Shown: positions 27,824 through 36,792, counted from the first letter of the stretch. The stretch: 64,000 bases of DNA from Pseudomonadota bacterium (GCA_021848465.1 JAJZUP010000006.1:1-64000), one strand, 5' to 3'. Notes: generated by a model from the letters alone, not told the origin. Translations and numbers: made by a program.

Positions 27824-28828
27824 ATGGATCATCAATTGCCCGTTTACCAACACCCCGGCTTGGTCATATTCGTTGACGACAGCCAGAGCTTCATGGACGG
27901 CTTGGCGCTTCATCTCAGCCCGAACCTGCATCTCAGGACGTTTCACAACCCGGCTACTGCACTTGAGTTCATTCGCCAGTCCTATGCAGGACTTGCTCCG
28001 TTGCTTACCGACCCGATTCGAATCGGCTATGACGAGCGGAGCGACTTGCTGGATCTGCGCCAGGCTTCAATCGATCTGGCGGTGATATACCAGCGCGCCA
28101 CTCGGCCTGAACGCTTTCGCATCCCGGTAGTGGTGGTGGTGGACTATTTCATGCCGCAGATGAGCGGACTGGAGTTCTGCGCGCAATTGCAGGATCTGCC
28201 TTGCCGTAAAATCCTGCTGACCGGGCAGGCGGATGAGGGCATCGCGATTGATGCGTTTAACCGCAACCTGATCGACCGCTTCGCCAAGAAAAACTCGCCC
28301 GATATAGCCAGACTGCTGGAAGCCGATATCAACGCGTTGCGCCGGCGTTTTTTCCTGGGCCAGACCGAGGCCCTGCGCGCGCTGCTGGCGCGCCACACCT
28401 ATGAGTTTTTGTCCGACCCGGCTGTATCAGATCTCGTGGAGAGGCTGTGCAGGCAATATCGCTTCATTGAGCATTACCTGTTCCCCAACCCCGAGGGGAT
28501 ACTCTTCGTGGATGTGCAGGGGAAAGCCACGCTGATGATACTTGCGACAGAACAAAGCCTGGATGTGCAGCTCGAAATAGCACGCGACCAGGAAGCCCCC
28601 CACGAACTGCTCCATGCTTTGCAAGAACGCAGCCTGTTGCCTTTCTTTTCCGATACCGGCGGCATGTATCTCGGTGAAATCGGCGAGGACTGGCTGCAAT
28701 ACTGCCTGCCACCGCAAATCTGCCATGGCCGGCAGGACTATTACTGGGCGCTCTTCGAGTTTCCCTCGCATTGTATGGACGGACACATTTATCCGTATGC
28801 GGATTTTCTCAAGCAATTGCCCGGCTAG
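27824..28828 (+). CDS. Response regulator with an expanded receiver domain and unknown output
   Basis: A 334-residue protein. The receiver landmarks are the acidic pair in IFVDDSQSF (18-19), phospho-acceptor Asp107 in VVVVVDYFMPQMSG, Thr133 and Lys155 (FAKKNSPD). Normally the acidic pair and the phospho-Asp are about 45 residues apart; here they are almost 90 apart, so there is a ~45-residue insertion between strands 1 and 3. The C-terminal ~180 residues have no DNA-binding motif I can recognise (YEFLSDPAVSDLVERLCRQYRFIEHYLFP, then an alpha/beta region). No kinase is encoded beside it. It is convergent with cca across a short gap containing ten consecutive C residues. Confidence 0.72.
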   Translation: MDHQLPVYQHPGLVIFVDDSQSFMDGLALHLSPNLHLRTFHNPATALEFIRQSYAGLAPLLTDPIRIGYDERSDLLDLRQASIDLAVIYQRATRPERFRIPVVVVVDYFMPQMSGLEFCAQLQDLPCRKILLTGQADEGIAIDAFNRNLIDRFAKKNSPDIARLLEADINALRRRFFLGQTEALRALLARHTYEFLSDPAVSDLVERLCRQYRFIEHYLFPNPEGILFVDVQGKATLMILATEQSLDVQLEIARDQEAPHELLHALQERSLLPFFSDTGGMYLGEIGEDWLQYCLPPQICHGRQDYYWALFEFPSHCMDGHIYPYADFLKQLPG

Positions 28829-28874
28829 CGTCGCTCCTGCCAAAGCCACGCCCCCCCCCCTGTCGCAGCAGATG

Positions 28875-30149
28875 CTAGGGCCAGGCGTAGCCAGACTTCG
28901 CTTGCTCTACCGCACCGATGCGCGCAGCACCAATCCTGGCTGGGATCAAGGTTCGGTCAGCGCATGCACGGGCAATTTCCCCCGCATTCACATCCCGTGC
29001 GGCATGAGCGCACATCGTCAGGTAATCCGCCTGCGGGTAAGCATCGTCAGCATGTCCGGCGCGACCGCGCGCATCTGCGGCACAGGCCTGCAACACCTGA
29101 GCGAAGCGCGCCGGTTTGCGCCAGAGATCGCAATGGTCGAACAACTCCACGATAGTGGCGGCGCGCAACTCACGCGCGCGATGCACAAGACCGTGAAAGC
29201 GCGCCACCAGCAACGCCAGGTCGCGGCATTCGCCCGGCACGCGCAGCCGCTCGCACATCGAATGCAGCAAGCCGACACCGCGCTGCTCATGTCCGATATG
29301 CCGCGGCAGCATGTCGGACGGCGTGGTCGCCTTGCCCAGGTCATGCGTCAATGCCGCAAAGCGCACAGCCAGATCGCCTCCGTTGCGCGCCGCCTCATCC
29401 ACCACCATCATGGTATGCAGGCCGCAATCAATTTCAGGATGATGTTGGGCCGGTTGCGGCACACCAAACAGGTTGTCGAGTTCTGGCAGTACTCGCGCCA
29501 ATGCACCGCTCTCGCGCAAGGTCATAAAGAAACGCGACGGATGCCGCTCCTGCAAGCCGCGCGCAAGCTCCTGCCAGACGCGCTCGGCCACCAATGCATC
29601 AGCCTCCCCCGCCGCGACCATGCGTTGCATCAAGGCCAGGGTTTCCGGAGCGATGCTGAAGCCGAAGCGGGCGGCAAAGCGCGCACCGCGCAATATACGC
29701 ACCGGATCCTCTGCGAACGCCTCACTGACGTGCCGCAGCACCCGCGCTTCCAGATCCTGCCTGCCGCCATACGGATCCACAAGCGTGCCACCCGCATCCA
29801 GCGCCATGGCATTGACAGTGAAATCGCGACGCAACAAATCCTGCTCCAGCGTCACGTCCGGTGCGGCATATACGGTGAAGCCCTTGTAGCCTTGCGCCAC
29901 TTTGCGCTCGGTACGCGCCAGCGCATATTCCTCATGGGTTTCGGGATGCAGGAAAACCGGGAAGTCGCTCCCCACCGGGCGGAAGCCGCGCGCCGCCATT
30001 TCTTCCGGCGTGGCGCCGACCACCACCCAGTCGCGATCCTGCACCGGCATCCCCAGCAAACCGTCGCGCACCGCACCGCCGACGCAAAAAACGCGCAGCC
30101 CGGTCGTCGAGCCACCATGAATCTGCTGCTCGGGAATGTCGTCCGGCAT
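28875..30149 (-). CDS. cca: Multifunctional CCA-adding tRNA nucleotidyltransferase
   Basis: A 424-residue class II CCA-adding enzyme: the nucleotidyltransferase signature VGGAVRDGLLG with catalytic DRDW, the RRDFTVNAMA motif, and a C-terminal HD domain (LTHDLGKATTP) that gives phosphohydrolase activity in gammaproteobacterial relatives. It adds or repairs the 3' CCA of tRNAs. The ATG lies 4 bases after the slt stop, so slt and cca form one transcript. Confidence 0.95.
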   Translation of the reverse strand: MPDDIPEQQIHGGSTTGLRVFCVGGAVRDGLLGMPVQDRDWVVVGATPEEMAARGFRPVGSDFPVFLHPETHEEYALARTERKVAQGYKGFTVYAAPDVTLEQDLLRRDFTVNAMALDAGGTLVDPYGGRQDLEARVLRHVSEAFAEDPVRILRGARFAARFGFSIAPETLALMQRMVAAGEADALVAERVWQELARGLQERHPSRFFMTLRESGALARVLPELDNLFGVPQPAQHHPEIDCGLHTMMVVDEAARNGGDLAVRFAALTHDLGKATTPSDMLPRHIGHEQRGVGLLHSMCERLRVPGECRDLALLVARFHGLVHRARELRAATIVELFDHCDLWRKPARFAQVLQACAADARGRAGHADDAYPQADYLTMCAHAARDVNAGEIARACADRTLIPARIGAARIGAVEQAKSGYAWP

Positions 30150-30153
30150 AGTG

Positions 30154-32079
30154 CTAACGCTGCTCCAGCGCGGCCTGCTGGGGTGAAGTCCGCGCCGCGA
30201 TCACGCCCAAGCGTTGCTTGAGGGAAACCAGGGGCTGGTTGAACAGGCGGGCGTAATACACCGTGTTGCTCATCACTTTTTTCACATAATTGCGGGTTTC
30301 GTCGAACGGAATGGTTTCGACATAAATCGCCCCCTCCAACGGACGCTCTCCGCGCCATTGGCGCGCCCGCGCCGGCCCGGCGTTATACGCTGCCGAGGCC
30401 AGCACGGCGCTGTTGTCGAATGAGGCCAGGATGTCCTTCATGTAATACGTGCCCAGTTTCAGGTTGACTTCGGTCTCGTGGATGAGCGATTTGCGATAGT
30501 CGCGCATGCCCATTTTCCGCGCCACCCATTTGGCGGTTGCCGGCATGATCTGCATCAAGCCGGCCGCCCCGACATCCGATTTCGCATGCGGCGCAAAACG
30601 GCTTTCCTGGCGCATCAATCCATACACCCAGGCCTCCTCCAGGCCATGCTCGCGCAAACTGCCTTGCAGGCTGTCGCGATACGGGGCGAGGTAACGCAAA
30701 TTGAAATCATGCTGCGCCACGGTGCGGTCGGCGGCGCTGATGGCGCGATCATACATGCCGTAGCGGCGCGCCAGTTCGGCGGCAATGAGCAGCTTCCTGT
30801 CATCGAAATTGCGCGTGGCCCAACTCCACTCGCGCGCCGCCTCGGTCCGCAACTCCATCCGGTACAACGCCAGGGTGCGCTGAATGCCCGGCAGGGACTG
30901 CACCGTATAGAGCTCTTCCTTGCCCGGCTGGAATGCCAGGGTACTGATCGAGGACGCGGGCTCCGTACCCAACTCCTCCGCCGCCAACTGCCCATAAAAA
31001 TTATATTCATGACTCAGTCCGGCAAATAACTGGTTGGCTTCCTCGGCGCTGCCTATTTCGCGCAACGCCCGCCCTTTCCAGTAACGCCAGGCACCGTCCT
31101 GCTGCTGTTTCAGCGGCATCGCCTGGATACCGGACCACACGGCATGCCAGTCACCGGCACGCAAAGCAGCCCGCACACGCCATGCCAATTGGGACTCGTT
31201 CAATGGCGTATCGTCCGCCTCCCGATACCATTCCAGGGCACGCGCATCCTGTGCGCGCGCCGCCTGGTAGGCCAGCCAGCCGTAAAAATAATGCTGCTCG
31301 GTCAGCGGGAAGTCTGCGGCAATTTTTTTCCATTGCACATAAGCAAGCTGCGGAGCCTGTTTGGATAATTGCAGCAGCGCAAACAAGGCCAGCAGGCGTT
31401 GTCCGTCATTGCGGCCATCCAGGTGGGTTTTCTGCAAATAGCGCTGCGGATTGTCTGCCGCATGCCGTAGCTCTATTTCCGGGAATGCGAATTTCTTCGG
31501 CAAGCGCCCATCCAGTTGCTTGGCCAACGAAACATTCCCGGCTTCCAGTGCAAGCCGGATGCGCGACCAGATGTCCTGCTCATTGATGATTTTTTTCGTG
31601 ATGGCTGCTTCAAATAACACGGAGCAACTCTCCGGCTGCCCGACCGGGTTGAACCAGCGCTTCCTCGCTTCCTGCAAAGCCGCTTCCTCATCGGTCAGGC
31701 GCCGCAATTGCAAGATGTCACATTCCAGCTCTGCGTCACGATTGATCAGGTGCGGATAAATTGCCGCGAACTCGCCCCACCTTTGGTGCCTGGCCAGGTA
31801 TTTGAGCCACTCACCACGAAACTGGTCGATTACCGGGGTGTCATCAGGCCGCGCAAGAAACTGCTCGATCGGGGTACTGTCCCGGTCATCCCAGTGCATG
31901 CGCAAACGGTAATAGGTGACGTACGGCTCCAGTGGGGAGCTCTTCAATTTCTCCGCCAAGCGCTCAAGCTGCGCCGCATCGCCGCCGCGGAAAGCATCGC
32001 GCGCCGCAAGAAAATCCTCATCCTGATCCGCAAGAACCGCGAACGGAAATAGCAAGAGAATAAGTAACAACTGCTTCAT
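30154..32079 (-). CDS. slt: Soluble lytic murein transglycosylase
   Basis: A 641-residue periplasmic enzyme that cleaves peptidoglycan strands to 1,6-anhydro products. A signal peptide (LLLILLLFPFAVLA) is followed by the long helical superhelix of Slt70 and a C-terminal catalytic domain with Glu in MRQESRF, then GAAGLMQIMPATA and YNAGPARARQW. Length and order are as in Slt70. It precedes cca on the same strand with a 4-base gap. Confidence 0.94.
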   Translation of the reverse strand: MKQLLLILLLFPFAVLADQDEDFLAARDAFRGGDAAQLERLAEKLKSSPLEPYVTYYRLRMHWDDRDSTPIEQFLARPDDTPVIDQFRGEWLKYLARHQRWGEFAAIYPHLINRDAELECDILQLRRLTDEEAALQEARKRWFNPVGQPESCSVLFEAAITKKIINEQDIWSRIRLALEAGNVSLAKQLDGRLPKKFAFPEIELRHAADNPQRYLQKTHLDGRNDGQRLLALFALLQLSKQAPQLAYVQWKKIAADFPLTEQHYFYGWLAYQAARAQDARALEWYREADDTPLNESQLAWRVRAALRAGDWHAVWSGIQAMPLKQQQDGAWRYWKGRALREIGSAEEANQLFAGLSHEYNFYGQLAAEELGTEPASSISTLAFQPGKEELYTVQSLPGIQRTLALYRMELRTEAAREWSWATRNFDDRKLLIAAELARRYGMYDRAISAADRTVAQHDFNLRYLAPYRDSLQGSLREHGLEEAWVYGLMRQESRFAPHAKSDVGAAGLMQIMPATAKWVARKMGMRDYRKSLIHETEVNLKLGTYYMKDILASFDNSAVLASAAYNAGPARARQWRGERPLEGAIYVETIPFDETRNYVKKVMSNTVYYARLFNQPLVSLKQRLGVIAARTSPQQAALEQR

Positions 32080-32147
32080 GAAAAGTACCCGTGTCGGCCT
32101 GCATCAAGAATATCACAGGCCCACCTGCCGAACGCCTCGGCAATACA

Positions 32148-33482
32148 TCAAAATGAAAGGGAAATACCGCGCAATTCGCGGACAACTTCAGCAAACGGCG
32201 GGCGTTCAGCCGGAATGTCCGACACGCAACGCAATTGCAGCGTAGCAAGCCTGTCGTGCAGCGGGCGAAGAGCTGACCCCGTCCAATCGCATTGCGTCAG
32301 CAACTCTTCCAGCAGGCAGCCATATGCCCGCACCTCAATGCGCTGCAATGCCAATGTTTCGCGCTGCCAGTTGCCCGGGATCGATGAGGCGGCGCCGAAA
32401 TCGCCCAGCAAGGCATGTCCGTTTTCGTCATGCAGGATATTGTGCGCATACAAATCCCCGTGCATCAGCCCATTTGCGTGCAAGTGCTGCGCCACTTCAG
32501 CCACGCCAAGCGCCATGCGCACGACTTGGGCGGGAAGCAACTCCTGCCCTTCCCGGTATACATCGCGCGTGCATGAGGCCAGGCTGGGAGGATCCGCCAA
32601 GACGTGGTAGTGCGCAGGCACCAGTTCCATGACCAGCCCTGCTTTTTCCTCCGGGTGTCCGCTGAGCTTGCCCAGCACTCCGATAAGATTCGGGTGACTG
32701 CCTGCCGCAATACATCCCGCCATTTCACTTAGCGGAAAGCCATCGCTGGTAACATCACCCTTGAACATTTTCACGGCGACCTCTCGCACCCCCTCCTGTC
32801 CCTGCCAAACGGCCCGGTGAATGACCCCGGATGCGCCGGCCCCGAGCTGCTGCTGCAACTCCAGCTCCTGCCACGCAATGGTTCGAATCGGGCTGTCGTT
32901 CAGGAGCACACGCTCGCGCTGCTGGCAGCAGGGATTCCCCGCGTATGCCAGCCAGGACAAGCGTGGCAACGAACCAATCCATTCCGGAAAAGCCTCAAGT
33001 TGATTGGCCGCTATGCGCAACAACTCAAGCCTGCTGCAATTCCCCAAGGCCTGCGGCAAACTGCGCAGGCGATTTCCGGCGAGCATCAATTTCTGCAGCC
33101 GCGCGCACCGGCCCAGCTCATCCGGCACCGACTCCAGATTGTTGTTGGTCAGGATCAGCCAACGCAGCATGGACGGCAATGAAGCGCCCGGCACCTCCTG
33201 AATCCGGTTCGATTTGAAGCCGATCATTTCCAGTTGCTCGCATCGTCCCAGCACTTCCGGCAATCGGGTAAATGCATTATCGGAGCAGAACAGCACTCGC
33301 AGTTTGTGCAAGCGCGGCAAATCGTCCGGCAAACTGGCAAGCTCATTGCCGGACAGGTCAAGAATCTCCAGCGTATCCGCCAGCGAAAAGATTTCCTCCG
33401 GAAAAGTGCGCAAACCTTGCGACAAAGTCAGACGTGTGATGCCGGCCAATTGGCCGGCACGCAATTGCTCCAATGTATGCAT
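32148..33482 (-). CDS. Leucine-rich-repeat protein kinase (eukaryotic-like Ser/Thr type)
   Basis: A 444-residue protein. Residues ~15-190 are seven or so leucine-rich repeats (LEILDLSGNELASLP, LRWLILTNNNLESVP, LQKLMLAGNRLRSLP). From ~200 there is a protein kinase fold: glycine-rich LGAGASGVIHRA, the ATP lysine in VAVKMFKG, the catalytic loop HGDLYAHNIL and the metal motif GDFGAAS. All key residues are present, so activity is likely. There is no membrane segment, so it is cytoplasmic. LRR-kinases of this layout are known but poorly studied in bacteria. The ATG at 33482 is preferred over a start at 33533. A coiled-coil membrane protein gene lies 72 bases upstream on the same strand. Confidence 0.83.
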   Translation of the reverse strand: MHTLEQLRAGQLAGITRLTLSQGLRTFPEEIFSLADTLEILDLSGNELASLPDDLPRLHKLRVLFCSDNAFTRLPEVLGRCEQLEMIGFKSNRIQEVPGASLPSMLRWLILTNNNLESVPDELGRCARLQKLMLAGNRLRSLPQALGNCSRLELLRIAANQLEAFPEWIGSLPRLSWLAYAGNPCCQQRERVLLNDSPIRTIAWQELELQQQLGAGASGVIHRAVWQGQEGVREVAVKMFKGDVTSDGFPLSEMAGCIAAGSHPNLIGVLGKLSGHPEEKAGLVMELVPAHYHVLADPPSLASCTRDVYREGQELLPAQVVRMALGVAEVAQHLHANGLMHGDLYAHNILHDENGHALLGDFGAASSIPGNWQRETLALQRIEVRAYGCLLEELLTQCDWTGSALRPLHDRLATLQLRCVSDIPAERPPFAEVVRELRGISLSF

Positions 33483-33554
33483 GATTATCGGATAGACAAA
33501 ACAGGTATCGCGCCCGATGCCATGCAAACACACGACATCGGGCGGGACAGTGAA

Positions 33555-34169
33555 TTATTTCTGACGGTTAAAACGCTCTATCGCTTCCTTCATGGCCTTC
33601 GCCTCAGGGCTCAACTCGCGCTCGGGCTGGAAAGGTTTCTGTGCCTTTTTCTCAACAGCCTTGCCGGAATGCTGCGCAGATGCTTGCGGCTTCATTTTGC
33701 CCTCATGCGCCGGTGCGGCGGCTGCGGACGGCACTGGCACCGAGGCAACCCCGCTGGCTAGCTGTTGCAACTGCGATTCCAGCGTAGGGGCCATTTTCAA
33801 CCTCGCCTGCACCGGGGTGATGTTCTGCACCACGCGCGCCAACAATGCATCCTGTTTTTTGAGTTTGTCGGCCAGCTCGGCGTTCTCACGCGCCAATGCC
33901 GCTGCACTCAATTTCAGTTTGTCCAGCTCCTGGCGGCTCGCCGCCAGACTGGCATTCGCAGCATCGATTGCGGCCGCATATTTTTCCGTGTTGGCTCGCT
34001 CCGAACGACCTGCGCTAAGCGTATAGAGCGCCACCCCGATCGCCACCACCGCCAGGACAGGCGACAAGGCGCTCAACACAATCACCAGAATACGCTTGAG
34101 CCTCTGCTTGGCCGCATCCTTTCCTGCCGGTGCAGCAACAGTTTTTTCCTCATTCTCTTCACTGGCCAT
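33555..34169 (-). CDS. Single-pass membrane protein with coiled coil, unknown function
   Basis: A 204-residue protein I do not recognise. A charged N-terminus is followed by a membrane segment at ~26-49 (ILVIVLSALSPVLAVVAIGVALYTL), a coiled coil at ~65-110 (ASRQELDKLKLSAAALARENAELADKL pattern), and an Ala/Pro/Lys-rich tail ending in a short charged helix. Topology suggests a short cytoplasmic N-terminus and a periplasmic coil. GGGGGAA lies just before the ATG. It may be co-transcribed with the LRR-kinase gene. Confidence 0.6.
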   Translation of the reverse strand: MASEENEEKTVAAPAGKDAAKQRLKRILVIVLSALSPVLAVVAIGVALYTLSAGRSERANTEKYAAAIDAANASLAASRQELDKLKLSAAALARENAELADKLKKQDALLARVVQNITPVQARLKMAPTLESQLQQLASGVASVPVPSAAAAPAHEGKMKPQASAQHSGKAVEKKAQKPFQPERELSPEAKAMKEAIERFNRQK

Positions 34170-34195
34170 AATTCCCCCCGACTGTTGACATAAGC

Positions 34196-34225
34196 TGGCA
34201 ATGCGCTAATTGATGTCACTATAAT
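34196..34225 (+). promoter_or_regulatory. Possible promoter of the YcgR-like gene
   Basis: A perfect TATAAT (34220-34225) preceded, 18 bases upstream, by a weak TGGCAA (34196-34201). It lies in the divergent region about 92 bases before the ATG at 34317. Confidence 0.35.
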
Positions 34226-34316
34226 ACAGGAAATGGAGCGTCACTTCGCCACTCCTGTATCAGTCCGGGTTTTGCGCGCCCGCGCCCCCGGCACCTATGT
34301 GGAGCATCTTTAGCTT

Positions 34317-35246
34317 ATGAGCCTGATCCTCGTTAATGAAGACGAACTCACTATCGGCGCACCGGTGCCTTGGTCGCTCTATAACGCCGAGCACCAGATA
34401 CTGCTCAAGGAAGGCGAACCGATCCGCGATGCCGCACACAAGAGCGGGCTGATCGGGAATGGCGCCTATCGCGAAATGTCCTGGCAGATTATTGGCGACG
34501 GCATGAGCGAAGGCGAAAGCGAATCCGAGATTGCCGCTACCCCGCCCGTCGCACCAGCCGCGGACAGTTTTACTTTCGACGACATGAAGCTGCGCGTGGA
34601 AGACCGTTTACAGCTCGAGCCCCCGGCCAAGCTCGCCCGCGAGCGCTTGCTGGTAAAGGTTGTTGGCTTCCTGCGCGGCGTCAGCCTGCTGGTTACCACC
34701 CCGACGCTCTCCAGTGGTCAGCGACTGCAATTGCTGGAAAATGAGCAGGTGATCCTGCGCTCGTTTTCTGGAAAAAATGCATTCGCATTTGCCTGCACCG
34801 TGATCCGTGCCAACAAGCTGCCGTTCGAATATCTGCACTTGTCCTTCCCGGAAAATATCCAGGGGCTCGCCGTACGCAAAACCGCCCGCGTAAAGACTCG
34901 CATCATCGCTACCATCCAAAGCAAACGTGACGGCACCGACATCCAGACACCCGGCATCATTTCCGACATCAGTGCCAGCGGCGTCTCTCTTGAGTCCAAA
35001 TATTCACTCGGCGACAAAGGGGATATGCTGAACCTCGCATTTCGCGTCAACCTGCACAGCATCGAGGCATTCCTCTCCGTCAAGGGGGCCATCCGTGCAG
35101 TGCTGCCCGACCAGGCTGACCTCAGTGCCCCGTCAAATTACACGCGTTACGGCATTGAGTTCCAGGAGCTTCAGCCGAATGACAGCGTCATCCTGCAAAG
35201 CATGATTTACCAGCAAATGATCGAAAATCCGCAAAAGCTTACTTGA
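34317..35246 (+). CDS. YcgR-like PilZ-domain c-di-GMP receptor
   Basis: A 309-residue protein with a YcgR-type N-terminal barrel domain (~110-190) and a C-terminal PilZ domain (~195-300). The c-di-GMP-binding marks are VRKTARVKTRI (Arg motif in modified form) and DISASGVSLES (DxSxxG). Flagellar brakes of this kind slow the motor when c-di-GMP is high. The N-terminal ~100 residues are longer than in Escherichia coli YcgR. The neighbourhood (a sigma-28-driven small gene, a CheA-like kinase, an HD-GYP enzyme) supports a motility role. Confidence 0.85.
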   Translation: MSLILVNEDELTIGAPVPWSLYNAEHQILLKEGEPIRDAAHKSGLIGNGAYREMSWQIIGDGMSEGESESEIAATPPVAPAADSFTFDDMKLRVEDRLQLEPPAKLARERLLVKVVGFLRGVSLLVTTPTLSSGQRLQLLENEQVILRSFSGKNAFAFACTVIRANKLPFEYLHLSFPENIQGLAVRKTARVKTRIIATIQSKRDGTDIQTPGIISDISASGVSLESKYSLGDKGDMLNLAFRVNLHSIEAFLSVKGAIRAVLPDQADLSAPSNYTRYGIEFQELQPNDSVILQSMIYQQMIENPQKLT

Positions 35247-35267
35247 AGCTGCGCGTACCAGCCGTCA

Positions 35268-35305
35268 GAAAAAAACCGCCTTCCCGAAGCTGCCGGAAAG
35301 GCGGT
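35268..35305 (-). terminator. Rho-independent terminator for the 72-residue gene
   Basis: On the minus strand a stem of AAGGCGGT/ACCGCCTT type (35298-35305 with 35275-35282), extended by a few inner pairs, is followed directly by a run of seven T residues. It lies 9 bases past the stop of the gene ending at 35314. The same hairpin without a T-run faces the convergent YcgR-like gene. Confidence 0.8.
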
Positions 35306-35313
35306 CGCCCGAA

Positions 35314-35532
35314 CTAACGGAACCGGTATGCCTCCATTTCCAGCAAGAATGCCTCAGCATCGGCATAGACAAGACTGGGAGGCAAAGAAGGATACTGCTT
35401 TATCAGATCTGCGCTTTGTTGCTGAGCCACCTGCAGCAAAGTGGGCGGCCAGGCTTGGTGCTCGACAACTGCATCCCTGGCGGGAAAAGGCTTTTCCACT
35501 GTGTAGCTGCTCATATCCATTACGATTGTCAT
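35314..35532 (-). CDS. Small 72-residue protein, sigma-28 promoter
   Basis: I do not recognise the family. The product is acidic and partly helical (LLQVAQQQSADLIKQYPSLPP, then ADAEAFLLEMEAYRF). AGAGG lies 7 bases ahead of the ATG, a near-perfect sigma-28 promoter sits 45 bases upstream and a strong terminator follows, so this is a real single-gene transcript. Control by the flagellar sigma factor points to motility or chemotaxis. The small size and lack of signal peptide would fit a cytoplasmic chaperone, anti-factor or adaptor, but that is inference. Confidence 0.7.
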   Translation of the reverse strand: MTIVMDMSSYTVEKPFPARDAVVEHQAWPPTLLQVAQQQSADLIKQYPSLPPSLVYADAEAFLLEMEAYRFR

Positions 35533-35576
35533 GGCACACCTCTCGTTCTTTTCTTGAATCTCCGTTTGTGTTCAGA

Positions 35577-35603
35577 ATATCGGCAGGAAAAGCGGAAGAT
35601 TTA
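35577..35603 (-). promoter_or_regulatory. Sigma-28 (FliA) promoter
   Basis: On the minus strand: TAAA (35600-35603), exactly 15 bases, then GCCGATAT (35577-35584). The consensus is TAAA-N15-GCCGATAA, so 11 of 12 positions match at ideal spacing. Transcription would start about 40 bases ahead of the ATG at 35532. Confidence 0.8.
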
Positions 35604-35736
35604 GGGCGTGCCATCGCCAATTTGACACAACGTTGCCGCGAGAAGTGTGTGAATGTCAGGCGCAAGCCGCTGCGACCGGCGGTTTCCTTCGTAAGGGTTG
35701 GCAATATCGCAAACGCGAAGTTGGTGTTACCGCATC

Positions 35737-36792
35737 CTAGCGTGTCATGCGCGGCAAACGAATTGTGAAGCCCAGGCCTTTGCCAGGAATAGAGGATATT
35801 TCAAGACTGCCGCCGAGCGCGGCCACTTCGCTGTTAACCACGTCCAAACCAATACCGCGACCGGCAATCGCGCTCACCTCGGGGGCAGTGGAGACGCCGG
35901 GCATCAGGATCAGGCTGACGGCTTTGGCGGCATCCAGTCTTTCCCCTTCCGGCAGCAGTCCCGATTCGATGGCTTTCTGCTCCAGGCGCTGCATATCCAG
36001 TCCGGCGCCGTCGTCTGACAGAGTGAACTCGACCTGCCCGTCACGCTCCTGCACCGACAGGGCAATTTCGCCGATCACGCTCTTGCCTGCCCGGTTACGC
36101 ACCTCCGGATATTCGATCCCGTGCGCCACCGCGTTGCGCAATAAATGCTCCAGCGGCGCGGTCATCCTTTCGAGGATTTCCGCATCCAGGAAAATGTCCA
36201 TCCCGGAAATTTCCAGATTGACCCGTTTACCGAGTTCCTTCCCGGCCTGCCGGACCACCCGGTACATGCGTGCGGCGACACTGCCGAACGGCAACAGGGC
36301 ACCGTATTCTGCCGATGGCAATTCACGATTCGCCAATGCCGATTCCCGGGCTGGATCAGCACGCCCGCCACCGGACAACTCTTCGATAAACCGCCCTATG
36401 AGTACGCCATCCGCATCAATTGCCGCCCAGCGGATTGGGCCAGGCTCATGCAAAAGGGCCGCTTCGATCTTGCCTTCGAGACTATGCAAAAGCTCGCCCA
36501 GCCGCATTGCCCCGGCCATGCGGGCGCTCCCCTTGAAAGTATGCAGGCAGCGTTGCAGTTGAATGGCAATGCGCTGGCTTTCCGCCGTCTGCGTTCGCCA
36601 GTCATGCAACCCCGCGAGTATTCTTGGATAAAATTCGCTGGCCTCTTCCAGAAGCAGGGGAAGCAGCTGCTCGTCCACCTCATCGCGCACCACCACTCCG
36701 CCGGATGAAACTGCGTGCGATTCAGCATTGGGCAATTCGGCAGCATGGCCAGAGCCATCCGCCCGAATCATTTTGCTGTCGTCAATCAACAC
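35737..36792 (-). CDS. CheA-like histidine kinase lacking the CheW-binding domain
   Basis: Up to 351 residues. An Hpt domain (~40-130) has its phospho-His in LHTFKGSARMAGA, the form typical of CheA/ChpA Hpt modules. From ~165 there is a CheA-like ATPase: LEHLLRNAVAHGIE (N box), LSDDGAGLD (G1), AGRGIGLDVVN (G2) and GFTIRLP at the end. The protein stops there: no C-terminal CheW-like regulatory domain and no receiver, both present in normal CheA. The start is unclear: GTG 36792, TTG 36789 (best spacing to GGAGGG) or ATG 36771. The first residues of the longest version (LIDDSK) resemble a receiver start, hinting at a remnant of a larger hybrid kinase. Confidence 0.78.
   Translation of the reverse strand: MLIDDSKMIRADGSGHAAELPNAESHAVSSGGVVVRDEVDEQLLPLLLEEASEFYPRILAGLHDWRTQTAESQRIAIQLQRCLHTFKGSARMAGAMRLGELLHSLEGKIEAALLHEPGPIRWAAIDADGVLIGRFIEELSGGGRADPARESALANRELPSAEYGALLPFGSVAARMYRVVRQAGKELGKRVNLEISGMDIFLDAEILERMTAPLEHLLRNAVAHGIEYPEVRNRAGKSVIGEIALSVQERDGQVEFTLSDDGAGLDMQRLEQKAIESGLLPEGERLDAAKAVSLILMPGVSTAPEVSAIAGRGIGLDVVNSEVAALGGSLEISSIPGKGLGFTIRLPRMTR

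Noticed and set aside
28851..28860. Ten consecutive C residues as a phase-variation tract
   Set aside because: It lies between two convergent stop codons, where length change would not affect either protein.
35585..35620. TGGCACG on the minus strand as a sigma-54 promoter
   Set aside because: The TTGC half is missing at the required spacing.
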